Assembly: GCF_008642295.1 (NCBI RefSeq)
Contig: NZ_CP029190.1
Span: 3,401,001 to 3,465,000, forward strand
Length of the DNA: 64,000 nucleotides
Reading direction: 5' to 3'
Origin: Streptomyces venezuelae
Lineage (GTDB): Bacteria > Actinomycetota > Actinomycetes > Streptomycetales > Streptomycetaceae
Below are positions 1 to 8,655 of this stretch, piece after piece (within the stretch, counting starts at the first letter, position 1; every line of letters begins with the position of its first letter). The translations under genes were made by a program, and so were the position numbers. The notes under the pieces were generated by a model, which did not search any database, was not told the DNA's origin, and saw only the letters and a program-made list of their open reading frames with translations.

Positions 1-2
1 TC

Positions 3-635
3 GACGCGACGACCGGGGACACCACCCAGTTCAACGAGGCCGGCCCGGTGATCTCGGCGGCCGAGTGGGCCGGCTTCCAGGACCGCTACCGGGACCTGCT
101 CGGCACCGCCCGCGCGGTCGCGCTCTGCGGCAGCCTGCCGCCGGGCCTGCCGGTCGGCGCGTACGCCGTGCTGGTACGGGCGGCCCGCGCGGCCGGGGTC
201 CCGGTCCTGCTGGACACCGGCGGCGAGGCCCTGCGCCGGGGCGTGGCCGCCCGCCCCGACCTGATCAAGCCGAACGCCACGGAGCTGGCCGAGCTGACCG
301 GCTCCCGGGAGCCGCTGCCGGCCGCCCTGGCGGCCCGTCGGCGCGGCGCGCACGCGGTGGTGGCCTCCCTGGGCCCGGCCGGCCTGCTGGCCGCCACCCC
401 GGAGGGCACCTGGCAGGCGGCCCCGCCACAGGCCCTGGCCGGCAATCCGACGGGCGCGGGGGACTCGGCGGTGGCGGGCCTGCTGTCGGCGCTGGCGGAG
501 GGCCTGGACTGGCCGGAACGGCTGTCCAGGGCGGTGGCCCTGTCGGCGGCCACGGTCCGGGCCCCGGCGGCGGGAGAGTTCGACTCTGCCGACTATGCCG
601 GCCTCCTGCCAGCTGTACGCATCGCGGCTATTTAG
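3..635 (+). CDS. PfkB-family sugar kinase (1-phosphofructokinase type), 5' truncated by window edge
   Basis: The reading frame is open from base 3 and lacks its N-terminus. It begins with residues TTGDTTQFNEAGP, typical of the LacC/FruK branch of PfkB ribokinase-like kinases. It continues through LIKPNATELAELTG and ends with the anion-hole and catalytic-base motif NPTGAGDSAVAGLL, whose Asp accepts the hydroxyl proton of the sugar. The family phosphorylates hexose phosphates (fructose-1-P, tagatose-6-P) with ATP in the cytosol. The substrate cannot be settled from the sequence. The TAG stop is at 633-635. The upstream context, probably aminosugar metabolism, lies outside the window. Confidence 0.88.
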   Translation, partial: DATTGDTTQFNEAGPVISAAEWAGFQDRYRDLLGTARAVALCGSLPPGLPVGAYAVLVRAARAAGVPVLLDTGGEALRRGVAARPDLIKPNATELAELTGSREPLPAALAARRRGAHAVVASLGPAGLLAATPEGTWQAAPPQALAGNPTGAGDSAVAGLLSALAEGLDWPERLSRAVALSAATVRAPAAGEFDSADYAGLLPAVRIAAI

Positions 636-746
636 CCCAATCCCCACTTCTCTTCGGCCAAAATCGGCAGCATACGGGCTTCCGTGGCAGAGTCCGCCCC
701 ACCCCTGGAGTAGAACTGAAGTTCGATAACGAGTGGAAGATGTCCC

Positions 747-1097
747 ATGAAGAACAAGCTGCGATCCGCATTGGTCGCAACCGGATTCGCTGCAGCGGCA
801 GTCCTGGGGACGGCAGGCTCCAGCAGCGCCGCCGACGAGGAGGCCGGCGTCTGGATGAACGGCAATCACCCTTTCAACATCCGCGCCTCCGCCAGCACAA
901 GTGGGGCGAAGATTGCCACGATCAACAACCCCAGCACCAGGGTCGCTTGCACGGCAACGCCCTGCATTCGGAACAACGACGGCGGTTCCTACAGCTGCTG
1001 GAGTGGCGGGCCGTCTGGCAACGACTGGGTGAAGGTCACATACGGCGGCCGTATCGGCTGGGTGGCCATCTACTGCGTTGAGGCGGGCCGCATCTGA
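747..1097 (+). CDS. secreted small SH3-like domain protein
   Basis: A 116-residue protein with a clear Sec signal: basic start MKNKLRS, a hydrophobic stretch and a cleavage-like SSSAAD site near residue 29. The mature part has features of a bacterial SH3 fold: an RASASTSGAKIATI strand pattern and a closing VTYGGRIGWVAIYCVE. It has four cysteines (the CTATPC pair, one in YSCW and one in IYCV) that could form two disulfides outside the cell. Such domains usually bind cell wall or a partner protein. No catalytic residues are visible. ATG at 747; a hairpin follows at 1129-1162. Confidence 0.75.
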   Translation: MKNKLRSALVATGFAAAAVLGTAGSSSAADEEAGVWMNGNHPFNIRASASTSGAKIATINNPSTRVACTATPCIRNNDGGSYSCWSGGPSGNDWVKVTYGGRIGWVAIYCVEAGRI

Positions 1098-1128
1098 CGG
1101 TCCGTCATCGACGGGCTGTGACCGACGG

Positions 1129-1162
1129 GCTGTTCGCCGCCCGCACTGGGGCGGCGAACAGC
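1129..1162. terminator. rho-independent-type hairpin between convergent genes
   Basis: Perfect 14-bp inverted repeat (GCTGTTCGCCGCCC and its complement) with a 6-base loop. It lies between the SH3 gene on the plus strand and the CBM35-like gene ending at 1180 on the minus strand, so it could stop transcription from both sides. There is no long T-run, as usual in Streptomyces. Confidence 0.7.
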
Positions 1163-1179
1163 TCAACCCGCCACAGGGG

Positions 1180-2181
1180 TCAACGGCTGGAAAGCGAGAA
1201 CTGGTCGATGACCGCGTCGCACTGATTGCCGGCCTCGCAGGAGATCTTGATGGTGTTCGTCCCCTGCTTGAGGTTGACGTACGAGTAGGTGTTGGTCCAG
1301 CCCTTGGCCCAGTCACCCTCGGCGGCCTTGGAAAAGTTCTTCATGTTGATCGCGCGGCCCTGCGCGGCCCCGTTGATCGTCAGGGTCGCGTTGGCGTCCT
1401 TGCCGGGCACGCCGTAGATCACCCGGAACGTGTACTCACCCGACTTGGGCACGTCGACCGTCCAAGTCACGGACGCGCCGACCTGGTTGAAGTTGCCGAC
1501 ATACTGTCCGCCCTCGGACTTCGCGCCGGGCACCGTGCTCTGCAGCTGGGCACCGCCCGCGATGGCCATGCCCGGGCCGCCCGCGTCGCCCTTGGGGAGG
1601 GCCGCGGCCGAGGACTTCGAGGTGCTCGGTTCCGGGCTGGGCGAGTTCTGCGGGCCCGGCGACTGGTTCTGGCTGGTGCCGCCGGACTGGTTGGCGGTCT
1701 CGTCCTTCTTGTCGTCGCCGTCCTTGCCGAAGGTCACGGCCGCGCCGATACCGATCGCCACCGCGGCGACCACGGCAACGGCCGCGATCAGCAGGCCGCG
1801 GCGGGACGAACCGCCACCGCCGCCGTGACCGCCGTGCGAGGGGCCCGGCTGGGTGTACTGCGGGGGCGGTGCCTGCGGGGGCACGCCGTACCCTCCGGCC
1901 TGGATCGCCTCCGGGGCGGCGTAGTGCGGCTGGGCCTGGGCCTGGGACTGCGGCGGGACGGCTCCGCGCTGCCCGCCGTACGTCCGCTCACCGACGGTAC
2001 GCACCTGGTTGTACGAGGTCCGCGGTACGCCGGGCTGGACGCCGGGCTGACCACCGACCGTCGGGCCGGGATAGCCGTATCCACCGCCCGGCGGGGGCGG
2101 GGTGGCTCCGGCAGCCTGGCCGTCCGCGTAGAGGTAGCCGAACGGATCGTCGTCCTCGGGCTTGTTCGCGGGCGTGGTCAT
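1180..2181 (-). CDS. membrane-anchored protein with C-terminal CBM35/CBM6-like domain
   Basis: 333 residues. Residues 1-125 are a Pro/Gly/Gln-rich cytoplasmic tail (repeated PP, YGGQ and QAQAQ elements). A single membrane helix follows RRG at about 128-150 (LLIAAVAVVAAVAIGIGAAV). A Ser/Thr/Pro/Gln linker comes next, and the last 130 residues form a beta-rich domain of carbohydrate-binding-module type (GASVTWTVDVPKSGEYTFRV; the tail ends CDAVIDQFSLSS), with two cysteines near the end. The likely topology is tail inside and binding domain outside. Sugar binding is inferred from the fold pattern only. It lies downstream of cdgB on the same strand, 68 bp away. Confidence 0.72.
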   Translation of the reverse strand: MTTPANKPEDDDPFGYLYADGQAAGATPPPPGGGYGYPGPTVGGQPGVQPGVPRTSYNQVRTVGERTYGGQRGAVPPQSQAQAQPHYAAPEAIQAGGYGVPPQAPPPQYTQPGPSHGGHGGGGGSSRRGLLIAAVAVVAAVAIGIGAAVTFGKDGDDKKDETANQSGGTSQNQSPGPQNSPSPEPSTSKSSAAALPKGDAGGPGMAIAGGAQLQSTVPGAKSEGGQYVGNFNQVGASVTWTVDVPKSGEYTFRVIYGVPGKDANATLTINGAAQGRAINMKNFSKAAEGDWAKGWTNTYSYVNLKQGTNTIKISCEAGNQCDAVIDQFSLSSR

Positions 2182-2249
2182 CGCAGGTCACTCCTTTCGA
2201 CCCACGGGAGCCTACCCCGAACACGTGCACCCACGGGCTGCGGATCGCG

Positions 2250-3983
2250 TCAGCCGGCCCGGCGGTGCGCCTTGGACCGGCTTCTTTTCTCGATGTACAT
2301 CCGCTGGTCGGCGGAGCGCAACACTTCTTCGGCGGACATGCCGCAGCTGGCCCATCCGATGCCGAAACTGGCCCCCACCCGCACCGCACGGCCGTCCACC
2401 CGGATCGGCGGAATGATCGCGTTGCGCAGCCGGACGGCAAGATCGGCGGCATCGGCGGCACCCAGTCCGTCGGCGAGGACGACGAATTCGTCACCACCCA
2501 GCCGGGCGACCGTGTCACCGTCCCTGACGCCCGTCGTCAGCCTCCGGGCGACCTCGATGAGCACCGCGTCACCGGTGTGGTGCCCGAACCGGTCGTTGAT
2601 CGACTTGAAGCCGTCCAGATCGCAGAAGAGCACCGCGAGGCCCTTGGTGCCGTCGTCGAGGTCCCCGGCGGGGGCCACGGTGTGCACATGGTGGTCGTAC
2701 GGGCCGCCGCCCGCCGCCGGCGAGCCCGCGGCCCCGGGCGCCCCCGGCGTGCCCGCGCCCGCCCCGGCGTACTCGAAGGGGTCGGCGTAGCCGTCCGGCC
2801 TAAAGCCGTGCTCACCGGAGCCGGCCGGCACGGCGTGCTCACTGGGACGGCCGCGCTCCTCGAAGGCCGCGTCCAGCGCCTCCACCGCGGTGGCCAGCAC
2901 CGACTGCGGACGGCGGCACAGCCGGGCACCGAGCCGGGCGCGCAGCTCGGCGCTGTTGGGCAGGCCGGTCAGCGAGTCGTGGCTGGCCCGGTGGGCGAGC
3001 TGGAGCTCATGCCGCTTGCGTTCCTCGATGTCCTCGACGTGGGTGAGCAGGAACCGCGGGCCGTCGGCGGCATCGGCGACCACCGAGTTGCGCAGCGAGA
3101 CCCATACATAGGTGCCGTCGCGGCGGCCGAGCCGGAGCTCGGCCCGGCCGCCCTCGGCCGAGGTCCGCAGCAGGGTGCCGATGTCCTCGGGGTGGACCAG
3201 GTCGGAGAAGGAGTAGCGGCGCAGCACGGAGGCCGGCCGGCCGAGCAGCCGGCACAGCGCGTCGTTGGTCCGCAGCAGCCGGCCGTGCTGGTCCCCGCCC
3301 ATCTCGGCGATGGCCATACCGCTGGGCGCGTACTCGAAGGCCTGCCGGAAGGACTCCTCGCTGGCCCGGAGCGCCTGCTGCTCGCGCTCCAGCCGGACCA
3401 GGGCCCGCTGCATGTTCGCGCGCAGCCGGGCGTTGCTGATCGCAATGGCGGCCTGGAACGCGTACATCTGGAGCGCCTCGCGGCCCCAGGCGCCGGGACG
3501 GCGTCCGTTGCGCGGCCTGTCCACCGAAATGACCCCGAGCAGCTCGCCGCCGGAGGCGTACATCGGCGCGTACAGCCGGTCCTCGGGGTGCCACTCGTCC
3601 TTGAAGCGGGGCTCGGGGCCGTCGGTGTGCCACTGGGGCACGTCGTCCTCCAGCAGGACCCAGCCCTCGGTGTGCGGGATGAAGCGCAGGCCGTCCCAGG
3701 ATTCACCCATGGAGAGGCGGCGTTCCCAGGAGCCGCGGGAGCCGACCCGGCCGGTGATCAGGGCTTCGGCGGCGGGGTCGCCGGCGAAGGCGGCGACGAC
3801 GAGATCCCCGTCGGGGCGGACGAGGTTGACACAGGCGAGTTCATAGCCGAGGCCCACGACGATGCCGTCCACGACGGTCTGCAGAGTGTCCGCCAGGCTC
3901 CGGGCCGTGTTGAGTTCGGCCACCACCTGGTGCAGCTGCCGCAGGGTCGCAAGACGGACGTACGGCTCCGACTCGGTCTCCAT
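2250..3983 (-). CDS. cdgB: diguanylate cyclase CdgB (GAF-PAS-GGDEF)
   Basis: 577 residues from the ATG at 3983, which follows a GGGAGAGCGAG ribosome site; upstream ATGs at 4028 and 4064 lack one. Order: GAF domain about 10-190, PAS/PAC about 210-345, then GGDEF. HDSLTGLPN opens the cyclase domain, and an 80-residue Gly/Ala/Pro insert interrupts it before LFCDLDGFKSIND. The active-site loop GGDEF is intact at about 496-500. An RxxD inhibitory site (RDGD) sits five residues ahead, so product inhibition is expected. The reaction is 2 GTP to c-di-GMP. Domain order and neighbourhood match S. coelicolor CdgB, a BldD-controlled developmental regulator. Confidence 0.9.
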   Translation of the reverse strand: METESEPYVRLATLRQLHQVVAELNTARSLADTLQTVVDGIVVGLGYELACVNLVRPDGDLVVAAFAGDPAAEALITGRVGSRGSWERRLSMGESWDGLRFIPHTEGWVLLEDDVPQWHTDGPEPRFKDEWHPEDRLYAPMYASGGELLGVISVDRPRNGRRPGAWGREALQMYAFQAAIAISNARLRANMQRALVRLEREQQALRASEESFRQAFEYAPSGMAIAEMGGDQHGRLLRTNDALCRLLGRPASVLRRYSFSDLVHPEDIGTLLRTSAEGGRAELRLGRRDGTYVWVSLRNSVVADAADGPRFLLTHVEDIEERKRHELQLAHRASHDSLTGLPNSAELRARLGARLCRRPQSVLATAVEALDAAFEERGRPSEHAVPAGSGEHGFRPDGYADPFEYAGAGAGTPGAPGAAGSPAAGGGPYDHHVHTVAPAGDLDDGTKGLAVLFCDLDGFKSINDRFGHHTGDAVLIEVARRLTTGVRDGDTVARLGGDEFVVLADGLGAADAADLAVRLRNAIIPPIRVDGRAVRVGASFGIGWASCGMSAEEVLRSADQRMYIEKRSRSKAHRRAG

Positions 3984-4109
3984 TGCTCGCTCTCCCCGAG
4001 ACCTCGACAGCAACTCCAGGTTTGTCATCGGCGTTTCGTTGCGGTGTCCCGTCCACTGAATCACAGTGAGCTGTGCGGCAGGTACACAGGGTCAACAAAT
4101 CTTGCCCTC

Positions 4110-4125
4110 TGTGACTCAAGTCACA
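4110..4125. promoter_or_regulatory. perfect palindrome upstream of cdgB, candidate operator
   Basis: TGTGACTCAAGTCACA is a perfect palindrome (7-bp arms around CA). It lies 127 bp upstream of the cdgB start and 160 bp upstream of the flavin reductase start, in the divergent promoter region. BldD sites also use TNAC...GTNA half-sites, but the half-site spacing here is one base shorter than the BldD consensus I recall, so the binder is left open. Confidence 0.5.
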
Positions 4126-4287
4126 CGATATGGAAATACGGGTTTCGCGGGGTCGGAGGTGCGCCGCCGCATTCCCGGAAGCGAACGATGGGTCGCGGGT
4201 CCTAGGCCGGGATACCGAGGCCGCGGGAGCCGGGTTCGGACCGGGGTCCGATGCGGGGCACGGAAGCGTGAGACTAGCGTTCCCGAC

Positions 4288-4908
4288 GTGTTGAAGACGA
4301 TCCCCCGTACCGACCCGACGGCCGAACCGGCCGAACCGACCCTGCCGGCCGAACCGGCTCAGCCGGCCGATCCGCCGACCCCTCATGCTGAGGGGGTGAG
4401 CAACGAGGACTTCCGGGCCGCCATGTCCCGGCTGGCCGCGGGCGTGGTGCTGGTGACCGCGCACGAGCCGCCGCTGACCGAGGACGGCCCGCGCGGTGAG
4501 GACGTCGGCATGACGGCCACCGCCTTCATGTCCGTTTCGCTGGACCCGCCGCTGGTGCTGGTGAGTCTGCGGGAGGGCTCCCGGATGGACGACCTGCTGG
4601 CCGAACAGCCGGTGTGGGCGGTGTCGGTGCTGGCCGAGGGCCAGCGCCAGGTGGCCGGGCGGTTCTCGATGAAGGGCCGGATCAGCGACCGGCTGCTCTT
4701 CGACGACCTGCCGTGGTCGCGGGGCGAGGTCTCGGGGGCACCGCTGCTGGACGGCGCGCTGGCCACGCTGGAATGCCGTACGGAGTTCCGTACCGAGGCC
4801 GGGGACCACACCCTGGTGGTGGGGCGGGTGCTCAGCGCCTCCGTGCCGGTGTCGGACGGCCGCCCGCTCACCTATTTCAAGGGCGGCTACCGCCACCTGA
4901 GCGCCTAG
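4288..4908 (+). CDS. flavin reductase-like FMN-binding protein
   Basis: 206 residues from GTG 4288. A shorter GTG start at 4396 is possible because residues 8-36 are a low-complexity Pro/Ala/Glu spacer. The core matches the flavin reductase-like split-barrel family: FRAAMSRLAAGVVLVTA, then GMTATAFMSVSLDPPLVLVSL (flavin-phosphate loop) and LTYFKGGYR near the end. Members use NAD(P)H to supply reduced FMN to a partner oxygenase. The partner is not next door. The last two bases of the stop codon are the target duplication of the IS element that starts at its third base. Confidence 0.82.
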   Translation: MLKTIPRTDPTAEPAEPTLPAEPAQPADPPTPHAEGVSNEDFRAAMSRLAAGVVLVTAHEPPLTEDGPRGEDVGMTATAFMSVSLDPPLVLVSLREGSRMDDLLAEQPVWAVSVLAEGQRQVAGRFSMKGRISDRLLFDDLPWSRGEVSGAPLLDGALATLECRTEFRTEAGDHTLVVGRVLSASVPVSDGRPLTYFKGGYRHLSA

Positions 4909-5849
4909 GGCCTGTTGTGAAAGTGCTGGTCACAGCCACTCGTTGATGGCTGCGACCAGCACGGTCGCTTCGTAGCGAACGGCGAGTTTGTCGTACCTGG
5001 TGGCGACGGCGCGGTGGCGCTTGAGGCGGTTGATCCCGCACTCGACCGCGTGCCGCTGCTTGTAGTCGTCCTTGTCGAACGTCGGCGGCCGCCCGCCGCG
5101 GGAACCGCGCTTGAGGCGGTTGCGGACCCGGTCCGCGGGCACGGGGATGGTGGCCTTGATTCCGCGTCTGCGCAGGTAGGAGCGGTTGCTCCGGGAGTCG
5201 TACGCCTTGTCGGCCCGCACACGGTCCGGCCGCTTGCGCGGCCTTCCGAGCCCGACCCGGGGCACCCGTATTGCCTCCAGGACCGGCTCGAACTGCGGAG
5301 AGTCGCCCCGCTGCCCGGCGGTGATCACCACCGACAAGGGCTTCTGCCCTTGCTCGACGGCAAGGTGGATTTTGGTGGTCAGGCCGCCTCGGGACCGTCC
5401 GAGGCCGTGGTCGGCCGGCTCGACGAAGACGCCGCCAGGCGGCTCTTTCTGGAGATCCCCTTTTTCGCCGCTCCGGCGGCGTGCTGGTGGGCCCGGCAGA
5501 CGGTGGAGTCGACGTTGACCTCCCAGGTGATCAGGCCCTTGGCGTCCGCCTCGGCCTGCAGCTGGGTGAGGATCTGGGCCCAGGTTCCGTCGCGCTGCCA
5601 GCGCCGGAACAGGTCGTAGACCCGGTCCCACGGCCCGTAGCGTTCCGGCACATCACGCCACGGGGCACCGGTCCGGGTCCGCCACCGTATGCCGTCTATC
5701 AGCTGTCGCCGCGTCCACACCTGCGGCCGGCCCGGCTTGATGCCCCGCGGCAGCAGCGGCTCAAGCCGGGCCCACTGGCCATTCGTCAGATCCCCACGTC
5801 CCACAGGACGTGATCATCAACGAACAAGATCCACTTTCGCAACAGACCC
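4908..5849 (-). mobile_element. IS5-family (IS427-like) insertion sequence, 942 bp
   Basis: Terminal inverted repeats are visible: the left end reads GGGCCTGTTGTGAAAGTG and the complement of the right end reads GGGTCTGTTGCGAAAGTG (16 of 18 identical). The flanking dinucleotide TA at 4906-4907 and 5850-5851 fits a 2-bp target duplication. The single transposase is on the minus strand, split into two overlapping frames. Both ends and frames look intact, so the element may be active. Confidence 0.9.
4930..5804 (-). CDS. IS5-family DDE transposase in two frames joined by -1 frameshift
   Basis: The first frame (5804 to 5379) opens with [19 protein letters not shown] and carries the first catalytic Asp in [16 protein letters not shown]. 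The second frame (ending 4930) carries [19 protein letters not shown] with the second Asp, and [19 protein letters not shown] with the Glu of the DDE triad. The frames overlap, and a run of five A residues on the coding strand (plus-strand T run 5461-5465, codons AAA AAG) is a good -1 slip site. This layout is standard for the IS427 group, so it is read as programmed frameshifting rather than a broken gene. Confidence 0.88.
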
Positions 5850-5899
5850 TAGCAGCCGGAGGGCGTCCGGCGGATGAGTGCCGGGCCGCCGGGGTCAGG

Positions 5900-6325
5900 T
5901 CACCAGTCGCGGCCGGAGCGGCCCCGCTTCGTCTCCGCGCGGGCCTTCTTCTCGCGCAGCCGGCGCTCGTTGATCCCCCGGGGGATCTTCGTCGCGCGGC
6001 GCGGCTTCGGCGGCGGGGCGGTGGCCTCCGCCAGCAGCGAGGCCAGCCGCACCAGGGCCATCTCGCGGTTGCGCCACTGCGAGCGGTGCTCGGACGCCCG
6101 GACCGTGATCACCCCGCTCACGAGCCGGGAGCCCAGCCGCTCCAGCGCCCGCGCCTTCCACACCTCCGGCAGCGCCGAGGTGGCGGCGAGGTCGAAGCTC
6201 AGCTCCGCCTTCGAATCGGAGGTGTTGACGTGCTGGCCGCCGGGCCCCGAGGAACGCGAGAAGCGCCACGTGAGCTCGGCCTCGGGCAGCACGACCGAAC
6301 CGCGGATGACATAGGGACCAGGCAT
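5900..6325 (-). CDS. arfB: peptidyl-tRNA hydrolase ArfB (YaeJ/ICT1 type) for ribosome rescue
   Basis: 141 residues from ATG 6325; an ATG three codons upstream (6334) is the alternative. The catalytic GGQ loop is clear in RFSRSSGPGGQHVNTSDSKAEL, near residue 28. The C-terminal tail is basic (KPRRATKIPRGINERRLREKKARAETKRG), the part that in ArfB inserts into the empty mRNA channel of a stalled ribosome. The protein hydrolyses peptidyl-tRNA on non-stop ribosomes without a codon. Its length matches the family. It is divergent from terD. Confidence 0.92.
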   Translation of the reverse strand: MPGPYVIRGSVVLPEAELTWRFSRSSGPGGQHVNTSDSKAELSFDLAATSALPEVWKARALERLGSRLVSGVITVRASEHRSQWRNREMALVRLASLLAEATAPPPKPRRATKIPRGINERRLREKKARAETKRGRSGRDW

Positions 6326-6487
6326 GCCCCCCATAGTCCCGCCCCGCCGCGCGCTCCGTCACCTTCATTTCGCACATCCGCACGCGGGACGGAACCTTCG
6401 TGCCCCCTCCCCGCGTTATGACAGTCAGCGATAGCGTGACCACACGGTCTTGACCAGATGGTCTTGGTTCGAGGAAAGGGACATCCG

Positions 6488-7063
6488 ATGGCGGTAAGCC
6501 TGTCCAAGGGCGGCAACGTCTCGCTCACGAAGGAGGCGCCCGGCCTCAGCGCGGTCACGGTCGGTCTCGGCTGGGACGTCCGGACGACGACCGGGGTCGA
6601 CTTCGACCTGGATGCGTCGGCCATCGCGGTGAACGCGACGGGCAAGGTCGTCTCCGACAGCCACTTCGTCTTCTTCAACAACAAGTCCACCCCGGACCAG
6701 ACCATCGTCCACACCGGTGACAACCGGACCGGCGAGGGCGCCGGGGACGACGAGGCGATCAACGTCAACCTGGCGGGCCTGCCCGCCGACGTCGACAAGA
6801 TCGTCTTCCCGGTGTCCATCTACGACGCCGACTCCCGCAGCCAGAACTTCGGCCAGGTCCGCAACGCGTACATCCGCGTGCTCAACCAGGCCGGCGGCGG
6901 CGAGATCGCCCGCTACGACCTCTCCGAGGACGCGGCGACCGAGACGGCCATGGTCTTCGGCGAGCTCTACCGCAGCGGCGCGGAGTGGAAGTTCCGCGCG
7001 GTCGGCCAGGGGTACGCCTCCGGCCTGACCGGCATCGCGCAGGACTTCGGCGTCAACGTCTGA
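6488..7063 (+). CDS. terD: TerD-family calcium-binding stress protein
   Basis: 191 residues from ATG 6488, preceded by GAGGAAAGGGA. Family landmarks run throughout: [15 protein letters not shown] at the start, GLGWDVR, the acidic DFDLDASA loop, [20 protein letters not shown] and [21 protein letters not shown]. These acidic loops bind two calcium ions in TerD structures. The family is linked to tellurite and oxidative stress and, in Streptomyces, to differentiation. A single copy stands alone here without other ter genes. Two GGTCTTG repeats (near 6447 and 6463) lie just upstream. A strong terminator follows. Confidence 0.93.
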   Translation: MAVSLSKGGNVSLTKEAPGLSAVTVGLGWDVRTTTGVDFDLDASAIAVNATGKVVSDSHFVFFNNKSTPDQTIVHTGDNRTGEGAGDDEAINVNLAGLPADVDKIVFPVSIYDADSRSQNFGQVRNAYIRVLNQAGGGEIARYDLSEDAATETAMVFGELYRSGAEWKFRAVGQGYASGLTGIAQDFGVNV

Positions 7064-7120
7064 GTCCCCCGCGGCAGTGGTCCGCGCGCCCCGGGCGTGC
7101 GGACCACTGCACCACGGACC

Positions 7121-7155
7121 GAAGGCCCCTCCCAGCCGTCCGGGGAGGGGCCTTC
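7121..7155. terminator. bidirectional terminator between terD and M1 peptidase
   Basis: Perfect 13-bp arms (GAAGGCCCCTCCC and complement) with a 9-base loop. It sits between the convergent terD and peptidase genes. A second GTGGTCCGC hairpin just upstream (about 7078-7108) may assist. Confidence 0.85.
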
Positions 7156-7187
7156 GCCGGACTCCGGCCAGGGCTGGCGGCCACCGC

Positions 7188-8621
7188 TCAGGTGGACGGC
7201 CGCTCCTTGCCGTGCAGCCACGTCTTCCACACCTCGTCGAGGTCGCGGCCGGTCTTCTGCTCGGCGTACGCGGTGAAATCGGCGGTGCTCACGTTCCCGT
7301 GCCGGTGATCGGCGGCCCAGCCGCGGACCAGGTCGAAGAACGCCTTGTCCCCCACCTCCTGCCGGATCCGGTGCAGCACCATCGCACCCCGGTAGTACAC
7401 GGGAGCCCCCGAAATGTGCTCGGGGCCGGGCGGGGAGGCCGGCGGGAACGCCCACCACTCGGAGTCGGCGGCCGGATCGACCTCCGTGTCCCCCTCCTCG
7501 AAGGCGGTGAACCGTTCCTCGGCGGTGGGACCGCCGTGGTCCTCGGACCACAGCCACTCGGCGTAGGTCGCGAAGCCCTCGTTGAGCCACATGTCCCTCC
7601 AGGACTTCGGCGACACCGAGTTGCCGAACCACTGGTGGGCCAGCTCGTGGACGACCAGGTCCACGGTCGGCGCCCCCGGGTAGACCGGGCGGGTCTGGGT
7701 CTCCAGGGCGTACCCGAGCGCGCCCTCGTCCTCGACGATCGCGCCCGCCGCCGAGAACGGGTACGGCCCGAACCGTCCGCTGCCCCAGTCCACGATCTCC
7801 GGGATCCGGCCGAGCGCCTCCGCGCTCTTCGCCTCCAGCTCCGGTACCACCGCGTTGTAGACCGGGATTCCGGCGGAGGTGGTGGCGGTGGAGATCCGGT
7901 ACTTCCCGACGGCCGCGGTGGCCAGATAACTCGCCATCGGCTCGACGGACCGCCACCGAAACACGCTGTCGCCGCTCTGGTCGCCGTGCTGCTCGGCCCG
8001 CGAGACCAACTGCCCGTTGGAAACCGCCTCGTACCCCTTCGGGACCCGGAGCGAGATGTCGTAGGCGGCCTTGTCGGCGGGGTGGTGGTTGCCGGGGAAC
8101 CAGGCCATCGAGCCGGTCGGCTCGCCGACCCCGACGGCCCCGCCGCCCTCCGTCCGGATCCAGCCCTCCTCGGACCCGTCGGGGTCCGTGACGACCTTGG
8201 GCTTCCCGGAGTACCGCACCACCGTACGGAACTCCTGGCCCTTCTCCAGGTCCTCGGCCGGGCGGATCGTCAGCTCCTGCCCGGTCCGGTTGAACCGGGC
8301 GCCCTCGCCCTGCACGTCCACGCTCTCGACGTCGAGCCCGGTGAGGTCGAGGTTGAAGGAGCTCAGCCCCTGGAGCGCCCGGGCGGTGATCACGGCGGTG
8401 CCGTGCAGCTCGCCGCTGTCGGGCCGGTAGGCGAGGTCCAGGTCGTAGTGCCGGACGTCGTACCCGCCGTTGCCGGCCTTGGGGAAGAACGGGTCGCGCA
8501 GCCCGGACGCACCGGGCCGCCCCTGCACCGTGCCGCCCGTACACGCCGTGGTGAGGGCGAGCAGGGCGGCGACGGAGGGGGCGGCGAACCGGAAGAGCGG
8601 GCGGTGCGGGCGGTGATCCAC
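7188..8621 (-). CDS. M1-family zinc aminopeptidase, secreted lipoprotein-like
   Basis: 477 residues from GTG 8621. The N-terminus is a signal peptide (HRPHRPLFRFAAPSVAALLALTTAC) ending in a possible lipobox cysteine. The gluzincin signature HELAHQWFGNSV, followed 18 residues later by the third zinc ligand in WLNEGFATYAEW, is intact. The substrate-binding GAMVLH stretch of M1 enzymes appears as YYRGAMVLHRIR. M1 peptidases cleave N-terminal residues from peptides; this copy should act outside the membrane. The ERAP-type C-terminal domain is absent, making it a short bacterial form. Confidence 0.9.
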   Translation of the reverse strand: MDHRPHRPLFRFAAPSVAALLALTTACTGGTVQGRPGASGLRDPFFPKAGNGGYDVRHYDLDLAYRPDSGELHGTAVITARALQGLSSFNLDLTGLDVESVDVQGEGARFNRTGQELTIRPAEDLEKGQEFRTVVRYSGKPKVVTDPDGSEEGWIRTEGGGAVGVGEPTGSMAWFPGNHHPADKAAYDISLRVPKGYEAVSNGQLVSRAEQHGDQSGDSVFRWRSVEPMASYLATAAVGKYRISTATTSAGIPVYNAVVPELEAKSAEALGRIPEIVDWGSGRFGPYPFSAAGAIVEDEGALGYALETQTRPVYPGAPTVDLVVHELAHQWFGNSVSPKSWRDMWLNEGFATYAEWLWSEDHGGPTAEERFTAFEEGDTEVDPAADSEWWAFPPASPPGPEHISGAPVYYRGAMVLHRIRQEVGDKAFFDLVRGWAADHRHGNVSTADFTAYAEQKTGRDLDEVWKTWLHGKERPST

Positions 8622-8655
8622 ACGCCCGATCGTAGGCCCTGCGGGCCTGGGGGCG

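Noticed and set aside
1078-2790. 570-codon plus-strand frame opposite the CBM35-like and cdgB genes
   Set aside because: It is antisense to two genes with clear domains; composition is Arg/Gly/Ala-rich as expected for a shadow frame.
4930-5804. Frameshifted IS5 transposase as a pseudogene
   Set aside because: The overlap contains an A-run slip site and the two-frame layout is normal for the IS427 group, so programmed frameshifting is more likely than decay.
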